Below the pieces are notes generated by a model. That model had not been told where the DNA came from, did no database searches, and saw only the letters and a list, made by a program, of their open reading frames with translations. 64,000 nucleotides of DNA from Desulfuromonas sp. AOP6 (lineage in GTDB: Bacteria; Desulfobacterota; Desulfuromonadia; Desulfuromonadales; SZUA-540), in NCBI RefSeq assembly GCF_009731355.2, contig NZ_AP022810.1, positions 2,942,001-3,006,000 on the forward strand. The letters run 5' to 3'. Both the position numbers and the translations under genes were made by a program. Within the stretch, counting starts at the first letter, position 1. Each line of letters starts with the position of its first letter. This document shows positions 31,247 through 40,334 of this stretch, piece by piece.

Positions 31247-32359
31247 TTAGCGGATATGTACGGGGGCGAAGCCCCCCCCCGGTGTGCGCATATTGGTCAC
31301 CTGCCCCTGATAGAGGCGCGCCGCCACCCCAAGGACGTGGTCACGATAGGCATACAGGCGGAAATCCGTTTTCATGACTTCGTCGCCGCTGGCGGTGACG
31401 GACGGTTCCACCAGGCGTTGTACGAGGGTCTGCTCCGGCTCGAGCTGTTCAAAACGGCTGCGCGATATTTTGCGGCCCAGCAGTACCCCACGGCTACCGA
31501 AACGGTCGACCGGCTTGAAGACCCAGGCTTTGCGCTCCTGCCAGAGGCTTTCACGAGCCATGGCGCCCATCAGCCGACTCTCAGGTACCGTCTCCGCCAG
31601 CAGGTCGAGCTCCGCCGGAGAAACCCCGAGGGAGGCCATGACATCTCGATCCGTCCACAGCGCCAGGCGCCGTTTGTCAGCCAGCAGACCATAGACATGG
31701 GGGTTGGGAGAAAGGCAGAGCTTGCGGGCCAGATAGGCAGCGCGGAGGCCGGCCATGGGCTCGCTCTCCAGGTAGAAATCGCAATGCCGGTTGTAGATGA
31801 AGTCCACCGGCTCATCGCCATGAAAGACGCCCTCGGCGTCCGCCCGCAGTTCCTGCGGATCGGCAATCAGCGCCGGAATGCCCCAGCGCGTGAAAAGCTC
31901 ACGGAACGCCAGCATCTCGGGATAGAGAAACTGCTCGGCCGGTTGCTCGTCGAGGATAGCGAGGCGCCGGGGCAGCAACTGCCGGCCCGCGCTGAAAGCC
32001 TCCATCTCGCGGAGGAAGGATTGGCGCAGCGGCTCTTCCAGTCGTCGTGGCAACGCCAGGGTTCCCGCCGCTTCCCCGGGGTGTTGGGCCCGGTGGGCGA
32101 GCAGCCCGCCGCCGGCATTGGTATTGACCTCGATGAGGCTGGGCACCTCACCGGTCACATGAAAGTCGAACCCCATCATCACCGCGTCGTGCCCCGGATC
32201 GAAACGGGCGACCTCGGGCAGCAAAGGGGAAAGATACTCTCGGTAACGCTGGTTGCGGCTCAGGGCGAAAAGGGTCCGCACCAGAGCGATCATGCGCTTA
32301 AGAGCAGGGCGCGGCAAGGTCACCGGCGCGGCGCTGACAGCTTCCTCAAAACCGCTCAT
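31247..32359 (-). CDS. Circularly permuted ATP-grasp-like protein
   Basis: 370 residues. GFDFHVTGEVPSLIEVNTNAGG (63-84; key part LIEVNTNAGG) and WVFKPVDRFGSRGVLLG (about 285-301) are the two blocks expected for the permuted ATP-grasp fold: a carboxylate-binding E-x-N-T-N segment and a lysine/glycine-rich nucleotide strand. Proteins of this kind ligate amines or amino acids to carboxylates. No partner gene indicates a substrate. Convergent with the M23 gene and divergent from a small cytochrome gene. No membrane segments. Confidence 0.65.
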   Translation of the reverse strand: MSGFEEAVSAAPVTLPRPALKRMIALVRTLFALSRNQRYREYLSPLLPEVARFDPGHDAVMMGFDFHVTGEVPSLIEVNTNAGGGLLAHRAQHPGEAAGTLALPRRLEEPLRQSFLREMEAFSAGRQLLPRRLAILDEQPAEQFLYPEMLAFRELFTRWGIPALIADPQELRADAEGVFHGDEPVDFIYNRHCDFYLESEPMAGLRAAYLARKLCLSPNPHVYGLLADKRRLALWTDRDVMASLGVSPAELDLLAETVPESRLMGAMARESLWQERKAWVFKPVDRFGSRGVLLGRKISRSRFEQLEPEQTLVQRLVEPSVTASGDEVMKTDFRLYAYRDHVLGVAARLYQGQVTNMRTPGGGFAPVHIR

Positions 32360-32523
32360 TATTCCTCCGTACAGCCAGGGTTAAGCGGTCATCATGCCAT
32401 ACTCGCCGCCATTTGCAAACGAACCGAGCGGCCAGTCATTGACAAAGAAGACGTCTGACGTAAAATTCTTTTCATCTTTTGGCAACACGATCGTCAACTC
32501 TCCTGAAAGGGAAACGGCCCTCC

Positions 32524-32847
32524 ATGAAATATAGCTGCCTGATTCTGATCGTCCTTATCCTGGGGCAGACCCCGGCCTTCGGCGCCAAGCAGATGGAAAA
32601 CCTCGGCGCCATCACCCCGAAGACTCTCGATGATTTCCACAAGGTCATCGATAACCGCTGCGGGATCTGCCATAGCCGTGAACGCGTGGATGTGGCGATC
32701 CGTCAGCGCCAGTCTCTTGAAAAGCTGCAGCAGCAGATGATGGAGCGGGGGGCGATTCTCGACAACCGCGACAAGGAGGTTCTGGGCACCTTCTGGGGCC
32801 GACCCTTCGCGGGAGAAACCAAACCCTCCCCGCAACCCGGCCATTAG
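32524..32847 (+). CDS. Small secreted monohaem cytochrome c
   Basis: 107 residues: signal peptide (residues 1-20, MKYSCLILIVLILGQTPAFG), then a single CGICH haem motif (46-50) in a RCGICHSRERVDVA context, a helix with many glutamines, and a Pro-rich tail. It fits a small periplasmic c-type cytochrome; a distal ligand could be one of Met72 or Met73. The ATG at 32524 is preceded by a GAAAGGGAAA-type ribosome site. It is followed by radC with no operon partner of obvious redox role. Confidence 0.85.
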   Translation: MKYSCLILIVLILGQTPAFGAKQMENLGAITPKTLDDFHKVIDNRCGICHSRERVDVAIRQRQSLEKLQQQMMERGAILDNRDKEVLGTFWGRPFAGETKPSPQPGH

Positions 32848-32909
32848 TCCATTCCGCCGACCCTTACCGCCAACTCACCAGCCTTACGGCCTCTTCCGAC
32901 CGGACTTTC

Positions 32910-33596
32910 ATGCACCAGATCAAAAATTGGCCCGCCGACGAGCGGCCACGGGAAAAGCTTCTGCACAAAGGGCCCGAAGCTCTCAGCGATGCCGAACTTC
33001 TCGCCCTCATCCTGCGCACCGGCGACGCTTCGAGCCGCTGCAGCGCCCTTGACCACGCCCGCCAGCTGCTGGCGCGTTTTTCCACATTACGCACCATGGC
33101 CCAGGCTTCGGTGACGGAGTTGTGTGAGCTCAAGGGGATCGGGCCGGCCAAGGCGGCGGAGCTCAAGGCCGTCTTCGAACTGGCCCGCCGCTTCGCCGCG
33201 GCGCCTTTGCAGCCGGGAGAAAAATTCAGCTGCGCCGAGGAGGTCTTTCAGCATTTTCACGAGCGGCTGCGGGACCGGAAGAAGGAGGTCTTTCTGACGG
33301 TGCTGCTTGACAGCAAGAACCGGGTCATTCGTGAAATACAGGTCTCGGAAGGGAGCCTCTCCGCCAGCATCGTCCACCCCCGCGAGGTCTTCGCCCCGGT
33401 GGTGCGGGAATCGGCGGCAGCCCTTCTGCTCGTGCACAACCACCCCTCCGGCGACCCTTCCCCGAGCCGGGAGGATCTCGAAATTACCAGCCGCCTCCGT
33501 AGCGCCGGCGAACTCATGGGGGTCAGGGTGCTCGATCACATCATCATCGGCAACGGCACCTATGTCAGCTTGGCCGACCGCGGCCTCATGTCCTGA
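32910..33596 (+). CDS. radC: RadC family JAB/MPN metalloprotease-fold protein
   Basis: 228 residues with an N-terminal helix-hairpin-helix (LCELKGIGPAKAAELKAVFE, 71-90, given in part) and a C-terminal JAMM domain with ligands His176, His178 and Asp189 (HNHPSGDP). The original link of radC to DNA repair is now doubted; the biochemical role is unclear. Its 3' end overlaps the convergent gene by 37 bp. Confidence 0.93.
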   Translation: MHQIKNWPADERPREKLLHKGPEALSDAELLALILRTGDASSRCSALDHARQLLARFSTLRTMAQASVTELCELKGIGPAKAAELKAVFELARRFAAAPLQPGEKFSCAEEVFQHFHERLRDRKKEVFLTVLLDSKNRVIREIQVSEGSLSASIVHPREVFAPVVRESAAALLLVHNHPSGDPSPSREDLEITSRLRSAGELMGVRVLDHIIIGNGTYVSLADRGLMS

Positions 33597-34654
33597 CCGA
33601 CTTCGGCGTACTCGAAAAAACTCTTCCGCGGCAGCAGCACGTCCTGCTGCAACAAAAGATCGTTTATCTCGGCGGGCCCGTAATATTCGGCTTCCGCCGC
33701 GCGGCCGTGGGGCAGCAAAAAACCGAACTGGGGAACGAAGGTGTTGCGCTTGACCGAATGATCCAAAGTCAGTCCGGCGATGACCAGAATGTTGCGCTCG
33801 CCGCTGTCGAAAGAATCGGTCAGGTAGGAGGCCAGTCGATGAAACTGTCGCCAGGTGTTGATATCGGCAAGGCGGCGGTGGGGCCTTTCCGAGGTGACGA
33901 TATCCGGCAGGAAATCGAAGACGGTTACCTCCAGCATCGCCTTGATATCATGACTCTGCGGATCGAGGGCACGGCTGAAGACAAAATACTCGGCGCCGAG
34001 GAGGCTGCCGATGGCTTGGGGCTCGGCACCCAGCTTCGCCAGCACCACTTCGTTTTTTTCCACAAAGGCCGGATGCAGGCGGTAAACCTTGCCGTGACTT
34101 GAATCCCGCAGGGCCTCGCCGTCCACCAGCCGGCGCAGATGCAGGACGATACGGGGCTCATCGCTCTGACTGTGCCGAAACAGATATTTGTAGGGGATCT
34201 CGACCTTGAGGCCGCCGACCCCGCGAAAGAGGCGAATGGAGGCGGCCGCCCGCCGGTAGATGACCAGATAGCCTTCCAGCAGGCGATAGAGAGCGCTGCA
34301 GCAAGGGGCGACCTCGCCGTGAATCCGTTCGACAAAGCCGATGCCGTCTTCCTCGCGGATGCCATGATGGCTGCCGCCCAGGATGACGAGATCCTGGCCA
34401 TGATGAGAGGCTGGCACCAGACGCATTGGGTCGAGCAGCCCGCCGACGCGACCGAGGTTGAACACCGGACAATCGAAGACATAGCCAAACAGGGCCTTCT
34501 TGATCCCCTGGCTTTCATCGGAGCACTGCCACACGGCAGGTAAAATTTTGCTGAACCCTTTGCGGACGGAGAGGGCGTTCATCCGTCCGTAGAGTTCCAT
34601 CAGTTCCATGGGGGCCTGGTGCAGAAATGGTTCGGCTGGGGGGGATATAGGCAT
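33560..34654 (-). CDS. Unrecognised protein; possible LCIB-type beta-carbonic anhydrase relative
   Basis: 364 residues, soluble. The N-terminal third carries Cys62 in FDCPVFNLGRVGGLL, His84/His85 in PASHHGQDLVILGGSHHGIR (His96/His97) and Cys118/Cys119 in GEVAPCCSALYRL. The order Cys ... GG/PHxGI ... (C)CSA resembles limiting-CO2-inducible (LCIB/C) carbonic anhydrases, where Cys, His and Cys bind zinc. The rest of the protein is not recognised. The similarity is by eye only. Convergent with radC, overlapping it by 37 bp. Confidence 0.7.
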   Translation of the reverse strand: MPISPPAEPFLHQAPMELMELYGRMNALSVRKGFSKILPAVWQCSDESQGIKKALFGYVFDCPVFNLGRVGGLLDPMRLVPASHHGQDLVILGGSHHGIREEDGIGFVERIHGEVAPCCSALYRLLEGYLVIYRRAAASIRLFRGVGGLKVEIPYKYLFRHSQSDEPRIVLHLRRLVDGEALRDSSHGKVYRLHPAFVEKNEVVLAKLGAEPQAIGSLLGAEYFVFSRALDPQSHDIKAMLEVTVFDFLPDIVTSERPHRRLADINTWRQFHRLASYLTDSFDSGERNILVIAGLTLDHSVKRNTFVPQFGFLLPHGRAAEAEYYGPAEINDLLLQQDVLLPRKSFFEYAEVGQDMRPRSAKLT

Positions 34655-34728
34655 GGCTCGTCTCCTTTTGCAAAAAAGAATAACACCGTTCTATCCCGGA
34701 CGCCAGATCTAACCTCTCGACTAAGCGC

Positions 34729-34758
34729 TTGAATTGCTGACCAGGGTCATGATATTTT
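34729..34758 (+). promoter_or_regulatory. Candidate promoter of the U32 gene
   Basis: TTGAAT, 18-bp spacer, TATTTT. It would start transcription about 15 bp before the leader hairpin. Confidence 0.45.
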
Positions 34759-34780
34759 AACGAACGACTCACCTCACCAG

Positions 34781-34811
34781 GCCGGGGAAAACCATCCCGG
34801 CTTGTTTTTTT
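34781..34811 (+). terminator. Leader terminator-like hairpin in front of the U32 gene
   Basis: A stem GCCGGGGA/TCCCGGC (one bulged G), 6-nt loop, followed by TTGTTTTTTT. It has the shape of an intrinsic terminator on the plus strand but lies between a divergent gene and the start of a plus-strand gene, so it would act on a short leader RNA. Confidence 0.6.
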
Positions 34812-34840
34812 CCAGCAACCGCAAGACCTTGGATGAACCT

Positions 34841-37228
34841 GTGACCTCACCGACTTTGCCCGCCGCCAGAACCAGACCCGAGCTCTTGTCCCCCGCCGGC
34901 AGCCTGGAAGCTTTTTTTGCCGCCATGGAAGCGGGCGCGGACGCCGTCTATGCTGGCCTGCGCGATTTTTCCGCCCGTGCCAAGGCGCGCAATTTCAGCC
35001 TCGGCGACATGGAGAGGATGCTGGCCTACGCCCACGGACAGGGCCGCAAGGTCTATGTCACCCTCAACACCCTGGTCAAAGAGACGGAACTGCCGCAGCT
35101 TGTCGACACCCTGAGCGCCCTGGAGGCCATGGGCATCGACGCCGTCATCCTGCAGGATCTCGCCGTGTGGCGTCTGGCCCGCGAGCACTTTCCCGATCTG
35201 GAACTGCACTCCTCCACCCAGATGACGGTACACAACGTCGCCGGCGTCCGCATGCTCGAGCGCATGGGCTTTTCGCGGGCGGTGCTGGCCCGCGAGCTGA
35301 GCCTTGAGGAGATTGCCGGCATCCGCGCCCAGACCAGCATGGAACTGGAGCACTTCATCCATGGCGCCCTCTGCTTCTGCTTTTCAGGTCAGTGTTATTT
35401 CTCCTCCTACCTCGGCGGCAAGAGCGGCAACCGCGGGCGCTGCGCTCAGCCTTGCCGACGCCGCTACCGCTATCGCCAGCAGGACGGCTATTACTTTTCC
35501 ACCAACGATCTCTCCGCCATCGATCTGTTGCCGGAACTCACCGACGCCGGCATCATCAGCCTGAAGATCGAGGGGCGCATGAAGAGCGCCGAATACGTCT
35601 CCAACGTGGTGTCCGCCTACCGCATGGCCCTGGACGCGGCCCCCGCCCAGCGGGCCGAAGCGGTGCGCCAGGCCAAAGAGCATCTCAAGGCCTCTTTCGG
35701 CCGCAACCCCACCAAGGGCTTTCTGCCTGGCGGCATCCCGCACGACATCGCCATTCCCTCGGTCAAGGGGGCAACGGGCCGCTTTCTCGGCGAAGTCAGC
35801 CAGGTCAGGGGGGGAACCATTTCCTTCAAGACCCGCGACCGTCTCCATATCGGCGACCGCCTGCGCGTCCAGCCGAAAACGGACAAGGCGGGAACAGCCT
35901 TCACCATCAAGGAGCTTTTTCAGGGACAGCGCCCCGTCAAGAAAGTGTCCGCCGGCGTCTTTGTCTCCGCTCCCTCCCCTTTTGAAAACACTTTCAAGGT
36001 GGGGGACGCCGTCTTCAAGGTTTCTTCCGAGCAGGCATTCACCCTGAGCGAAGCGGCCTGCCGCCGCAAACTGGAGCAGGCCCTCCCTGTTCCCGAAAGA
36101 ATCGACCTGGAGGTCACTCTCGCCGAATGCCATCTGATCCTGCGGGCCAGGGTCGGGGATCTTGACTTTGAGAAGAGCTACGCCGTCGAAACCTTTGCCG
36201 CCGAAGAAAGTCCCCTCAGCCGCCAGACTCTGGAGACCGTTTTCGCCAAAAGCGGCCAGGAACCTTTCCTGCTGGGCGAACTTGCCACCGGCGAGCTGCC
36301 CCCGGTGATCATTCCGCCCAGTCAGCTCAAGCAGATCCGCCGCGATTTTTATCAGCAACTCTCGCAGACGCTGCGCCGCGAACGCCAGGCCCAGCAGAAC
36401 CGGCGGCGGCAAGCCGCCCTTGCCGCCCTGCTACCGGCCAGCCAGCCTGCGCAGGAACGGCGCCAGTTCACTCTGGGTTTGCGGGACCCGCGGGACATCG
36501 GCTTGCTCCTCGACCCGGAGGTGGACCGTGTCATGCTGCCACTGACCCTGTCCCATGTGAACCAGCTACGCCTCGGCAAGGGACTGGCCGGCAAAGAAGA
36601 CCGCATTATCTGGGATATCCCTTTTGTGCTGCTGGGGAATCAGTGGAACGACACACGCAAGGCTATCCGAATTCTGGTCAGCCGCGGCTTCAGCCATTTC
36701 AGCCTGGGCAATCTCGGGCATTTCCCTCTTTTTGACGGGTTCGACGGCCTGCATCTGCACACCAGCTACCGCCTCTTCAGCCTGAACAGCCAGGCCATCC
36801 TGGCCTGGCGTGAGCTGGGCGCCGAGGAAGTGTCCCTCTATATCGAGGACGACAGGGACAACCTGGCCCAACTGCTGGCGCGGGATACGGGGGTTCCGGC
36901 CGCCGCCACGGTCTATACCCGCGTCCCCCTCATCACGTCACGCATTCCGATCCGCTCGGTGCGGGCTGACCAGCCGGTGGTTTCCGACCGCGGCGATACC
37001 TACCGGGTTGACCAGCGCGGCGGCCTCACGGTCCTTGCCTCCAATGTTGATTTCTCGCTTCTCGGGCAGCTGGATGTTCTGCAGTCCCTGGGCTGCCATC
37101 GTTTTATCGTCGACCTCTCCCATCTGGGACCCCATTCCCCCGAAGGCAAAAAAGTGCTGCAGGTCCTCAAAAAGGGGGGTGAAGTGCCGGGAACCTCTTC
37201 CTTCAACTTCGAGCAGGGCCTGGAATAG
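34841..37228 (+). CDS. U32 family protein (RlhA/YdcP-like) with C-terminal extension
   Basis: 795 residues from GTG at 34841. Residues 10-300 form the U32 domain: ELLSPAGSLEAFFAAMEAGADAVYAGL and MELEHFIHGALCFCFSGQCYFSS...NRGRCAQPCRRRY (parts shown), whose four cysteines match the conserved set that holds an iron-sulfur cluster in RlhA/UbiU/UbiV relatives. The C-terminal 500 residues resemble the DUF3656 extension of RlhA-type proteins. RlhA hydroxylates a cytidine in 23S rRNA; the assignment here is by family. The TTG at 34802 lies in the T-tract of a leader hairpin and is not a likely start. Confidence 0.9.
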   Translation: MTSPTLPAARTRPELLSPAGSLEAFFAAMEAGADAVYAGLRDFSARAKARNFSLGDMERMLAYAHGQGRKVYVTLNTLVKETELPQLVDTLSALEAMGIDAVILQDLAVWRLAREHFPDLELHSSTQMTVHNVAGVRMLERMGFSRAVLARELSLEEIAGIRAQTSMELEHFIHGALCFCFSGQCYFSSYLGGKSGNRGRCAQPCRRRYRYRQQDGYYFSTNDLSAIDLLPELTDAGIISLKIEGRMKSAEYVSNVVSAYRMALDAAPAQRAEAVRQAKEHLKASFGRNPTKGFLPGGIPHDIAIPSVKGATGRFLGEVSQVRGGTISFKTRDRLHIGDRLRVQPKTDKAGTAFTIKELFQGQRPVKKVSAGVFVSAPSPFENTFKVGDAVFKVSSEQAFTLSEAACRRKLEQALPVPERIDLEVTLAECHLILRARVGDLDFEKSYAVETFAAEESPLSRQTLETVFAKSGQEPFLLGELATGELPPVIIPPSQLKQIRRDFYQQLSQTLRRERQAQQNRRRQAALAALLPASQPAQERRQFTLGLRDPRDIGLLLDPEVDRVMLPLTLSHVNQLRLGKGLAGKEDRIIWDIPFVLLGNQWNDTRKAIRILVSRGFSHFSLGNLGHFPLFDGFDGLHLHTSYRLFSLNSQAILAWRELGAEEVSLYIEDDRDNLAQLLARDTGVPAAATVYTRVPLITSRIPIRSVRADQPVVSDRGDTYRVDQRGGLTVLASNVDFSLLGQLDVLQSLGCHRFIVDLSHLGPHSPEGKKVLQVLKKGGEVPGTSSFNFEQGLE

Positions 37229-37239
37229 GAGGCGCCGTC

Positions 37240-39177
37240 ATGCCCGGCTCGTCTGAACATCTTCTCCTCGTCGAAAAGACCGCCGCCGAAGCGGAGGGGC
37301 TGGCGGATGCCCTTCGCACCCTGGCAAAACAGTACGGGCTCGACATCTATCAGGCCCGCCAGCGACTCCTCGGGGCGGGCAAGGCCCTGCTGACCCGAGG
37401 TGAGCATGAGCGCCTGACGGCCATGGCCGAGCGCCTGCGCCAGGTGGGGGTGGCCTGCTGGGTGGTGCAGCCGACACGCCCCACCTTTGCTCCGGCCCGG
37501 GTGCGTGAGATCCGCATCACGCCGGAGACCCTTTTTTTCACGACTGACAAGGGCACGACCCCACTGCCGAAGGGACAAGCCGTGCTGGCCGTGCTGGCCG
37601 ACCTCAGCGGCACCCTGGCCAAACGCCACATCAAGAACCTGCTCGCCCAGAACGCCTACCGTGGCCAGGAGCACATCGTCCCACTCGATTCCCGCCAGCA
37701 CTATCGCATCATCCTGCGGGCCCGCCCGGTGCTTGACATCTATCTACTGGATGGCGAAGGGCGGATCGCTGAAGCCCTGCGCTTCGTACCCGGGCGCTTC
37801 AACCCGCAAGGGCTGGGTGAGCTGGCAGGCCTGAGCGGGGCGGAAAACCTGCATCAGCTGATGCAGCTCCTGCGGCGCCAGGCCAGCGACTTCACATTGA
37901 ACACCGAGTTCGGCCTGGCCCAGCTGCCCGGCTGTCAGCTCGACGAAACGAAACTCGGCGAAAAAGCGTCACCGGAAAATCTCAACCGTCTCACCCTCTT
38001 CGGCTGGCGCCTGGCCGATCTGCGCCGGGCCCAGGCCGAGCAGAACACCAGCGAACCCGGGCCGGAGGCAGGTATCGCCCCCCTGCTGGCTGCCGTCGCC
38101 TCTGCAACGAAGACGGACGAGGTCACCAACGAAACGGACCCGGCGACGGCACCCGACCCTGCATCCTGGCGGGGTCTGCCGCCCCCGCCGCCGGACCATC
38201 GCCAATCGCGGCGCTTTTTCACGCGGCCCATCGAGGTTTTTTTCATCATGGCGGCCCTCGGCGCCGGCTTCGCCCTGCTTATGGGGCAGAACAACCGGCT
38301 GCTGGGCGAATTGTTCCGCCAGGGGATGAAGACGGGCATGCTGCCGGCCCTCCTCTCTGCCATTCTGCTGGCGAGCGGCTTTCATTTCATCCGCCTCAAG
38401 CGCCTGCTTGAAAATACCCCCACCAGCCGAATCCGCTCCCTGGCCCTGGGGATGGTCGAGGTCCACGGCCGGGCCCGACGCCGTTATGCCCTGGTCTCCC
38501 CCATGACCCAGTCCCCCTGTGTCTATTACCGCCTGAAAAAGTACCGACGCGACGACCGTGACCGTACCTGGAACCTGGTGAGTACGCAGGACAGCGGTTA
38601 CGTCCCTTTTCTGCTCGACGACGGCAGCGGCCGCGTCATCGTCGATCCCCAGGGCGCTCGCGTCCGACCCAAATCGAGCCAGGAAGGCTACCCCGGCCAG
38701 ACAGGTCTGCTCGTGCGGGGTAACGAGCCCGATGAAAAATGGGTGGAGGAGTTGATTCACGAGGGGAGCCCGGTCTATATTCTCGGACAGGCTTACCAGG
38801 AGCGATCCCCGGCACCGACCCTGCGGGAACGCACCCGCGCGATTCTGCAGGGATACAAGCAGGATCCGGCTAAACGGCAATGGTTCGATAAAAACCAGGA
38901 TGGCCATCTCAGCCCGGATGAGTGGGACGAAGCACGGCAGACCGCCGAAGAAGAGGCTCTGCACCAGGCTCTACACGCCACCGGCAGTAGCGGGCGGGGC
39001 GCGGTGATTATCGGACGCGACCCGCATCGCCGCCTCCCCTTCATCATCGCCGAAACGCCCTCGGAGGCGCACCTGACCCGCAACTACGGCCTGACCGCCA
39101 TTCCCCTTTTCCTCGCCGCCGTGGCGGCGGCTTTCTGGTCTCTGACTCGGCTGGTCCCGCTACTCACCGGCCCTTAA
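37240..39177 (+). CDS. GIDE-domain membrane protein with EF-hand-like motif
   Basis: 645 residues. An N-terminal cytoplasmic region is followed by membrane helices near residues 330-375, a GIDE-type domain (VEVHGRARRRYALVSPMT ... CVYYRLKKYRR ... PFLLDDGSGRVIVDP), a perfect EF-hand-like loop (DKNQDGHLSPDE) and a C-terminal membrane helix. GIDE was first named in a eukaryotic E3 ligase, but bacterial copies lack the RING and often stand next to lemA, as here. Calcium binding is an inference from the loop. It follows the U32 gene with an 11-bp gap. Confidence 0.82.
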   Translation: MPGSSEHLLLVEKTAAEAEGLADALRTLAKQYGLDIYQARQRLLGAGKALLTRGEHERLTAMAERLRQVGVACWVVQPTRPTFAPARVREIRITPETLFFTTDKGTTPLPKGQAVLAVLADLSGTLAKRHIKNLLAQNAYRGQEHIVPLDSRQHYRIILRARPVLDIYLLDGEGRIAEALRFVPGRFNPQGLGELAGLSGAENLHQLMQLLRRQASDFTLNTEFGLAQLPGCQLDETKLGEKASPENLNRLTLFGWRLADLRRAQAEQNTSEPGPEAGIAPLLAAVASATKTDEVTNETDPATAPDPASWRGLPPPPPDHRQSRRFFTRPIEVFFIMAALGAGFALLMGQNNRLLGELFRQGMKTGMLPALLSAILLASGFHFIRLKRLLENTPTSRIRSLALGMVEVHGRARRRYALVSPMTQSPCVYYRLKKYRRDDRDRTWNLVSTQDSGYVPFLLDDGSGRVIVDPQGARVRPKSSQEGYPGQTGLLVRGNEPDEKWVEELIHEGSPVYILGQAYQERSPAPTLRERTRAILQGYKQDPAKRQWFDKNQDGHLSPDEWDEARQTAEEEALHQALHATGSSGRGAVIIGRDPHRRLPFIIAETPSEAHLTRNYGLTAIPLFLAAVAAAFWSLTRLVPLLTGP

Positions 39178-39201
39178 CCTTCGCTTCAAGAGGAGAAACT
39201 T

Positions 39202-39771
39202 ATGACTGGCTGGATCGTTCTCGCTGCATTCCTGTTGATTAGCGTGGCCCTGATTCTGTACGCCGTGCTCCTGTACAACGGTTTTATCCACCTGAAAAAT
39301 ACTATCGACAAGTCCTGGAGCAATATCGACGTATTGCTCAAACAGCGCTTCGACGAGCTGCCGAAGCTTATCAAGGTCTGCGAAGGCTACATGCAGCATG
39401 AACAGAAAACCCTGGAAGAAGTCGTCAAGGCCCGCTCGGCCATTAACAACGCCGGCAGTGACCAGGAGAGGATGGGGGCCCAGAACGCCTTGACCGAGAC
39501 CCTGCGTTCCCTCTTCATGGTGGTGGAGCGCTACCCCGACCTCAAGGCCGATGTCGCCTTCCGCAATCTCGGTGCCCGCATCAGTGAGCTGGAGGACCAG
39601 ATCGCCGACCGGCGTGAGCTGTACAACGAATCGGTCACTTTCTACAATATTCGCCTCGACCAGTTTCCCGACCTCGTCATCGCCCGTCTTTTCCACTTCA
39701 CGCCCCGCACCCTCTGGCAGATCGATCCGGCCCATCGGCAGGATGTCCAGGTCTCCTTTGCTCACCACTGA
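39202..39771 (+). CDS. lemA: LemA family protein
   Basis: 189 residues: one N-terminal membrane helix (residues 5-26) then a long helical bundle with the LemA hallmarks YNGFIHLKNTIDKSWSNIDV, LKQRFDELPKLIKVCEGY and YNESVTFYN. LemA proteins are of uncertain function. It is separated by 24 bp from the GIDE-like gene and has a good ribosome site (AGAGGAG). The GIDE-LemA pair recurs in bacteria. Confidence 0.95.
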   Translation: MTGWIVLAAFLLISVALILYAVLLYNGFIHLKNTIDKSWSNIDVLLKQRFDELPKLIKVCEGYMQHEQKTLEEVVKARSAINNAGSDQERMGAQNALTETLRSLFMVVERYPDLKADVAFRNLGARISELEDQIADRRELYNESVTFYNIRLDQFPDLVIARLFHFTPRTLWQIDPAHRQDVQVSFAHH

Positions 39772-39851
39772 TAACTTTCGAAAGGTTCTGAGGGCGCTCT
39801 GCAGGGAGTCTTTTACGTGACATATTTTGTGAAACTGACTGGAGCCAAGGC

Positions 39852-40334
39852 ATGAGTGCCGTCGGCTTGACCTACCTGGTCCTTATTCTGATTGCCTACG
39901 GCTTCAGCTCCAGCAATTCCCCGGAGAAGACGCGCAAGAGTCTCAAGATCGCCGGGCTGTCCCTGTGGCGCCTCTTTCCCCTGCTCGTCGCCGTCTTCGG
40001 CCTGGTCGGCCTCTTTCAGGTCTTTATCCCGCCGGAACTGATTGAAAAAATTCTGGGCGAATCTTCCGGCCCCATCAGTCTTCTGCTCGGTGGCGGCATG
40101 GGTGCTATCGCCATCGGCCCGCCGGCGGCGGCCTTCCCCCTGGCCGGCACCCTGCTCTCCGCCGGCGCCTGGCCGCCGGCCATCGCCGCCTTCATCGTCT
40201 CCTGGGTATCCGTCGGCGTGGTGACCCTGCCTTTTGAGGTGGGTGTCTTTGGCGCCCGCTTCGCCCTGCTGCGAAACGGCATCGCTTTTATCGCCGCCCT
40301 CGTCATCGGCCTGCTCATGGGAGGGATTCTATGA
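39852..40334 (+). CDS. Half-size permease-like membrane protein A
   Basis: 160 residues with about four or five predicted helices and glycine-rich signatures (LLLGGGMGAIAIGPPAAAFPLAGTLL). It resembles one half of a DUF318/ArsP-type predicted permease. The stop overlaps the next gene's ATG by four bases (ATGA), so the two halves are surely co-translated and likely form a heteromer. Confidence 0.8.
   Translation: MSAVGLTYLVLILIAYGFSSSNSPEKTRKSLKIAGLSLWRLFPLLVAVFGLVGLFQVFIPPELIEKILGESSGPISLLLGGGMGAIAIGPPAAAFPLAGTLLSAGAWPPAIAAFIVSWVSVGVVTLPFEVGVFGARFALLRNGIAFIAALVIGLLMGGIL

Noticed and set aside
34802-34840. TTG at 34802 as the start of the U32 gene
   Set aside because: It lies in the T-tract of a terminator-like hairpin and has no ribosome site; the GTG at 34841 gives the family N-terminus.
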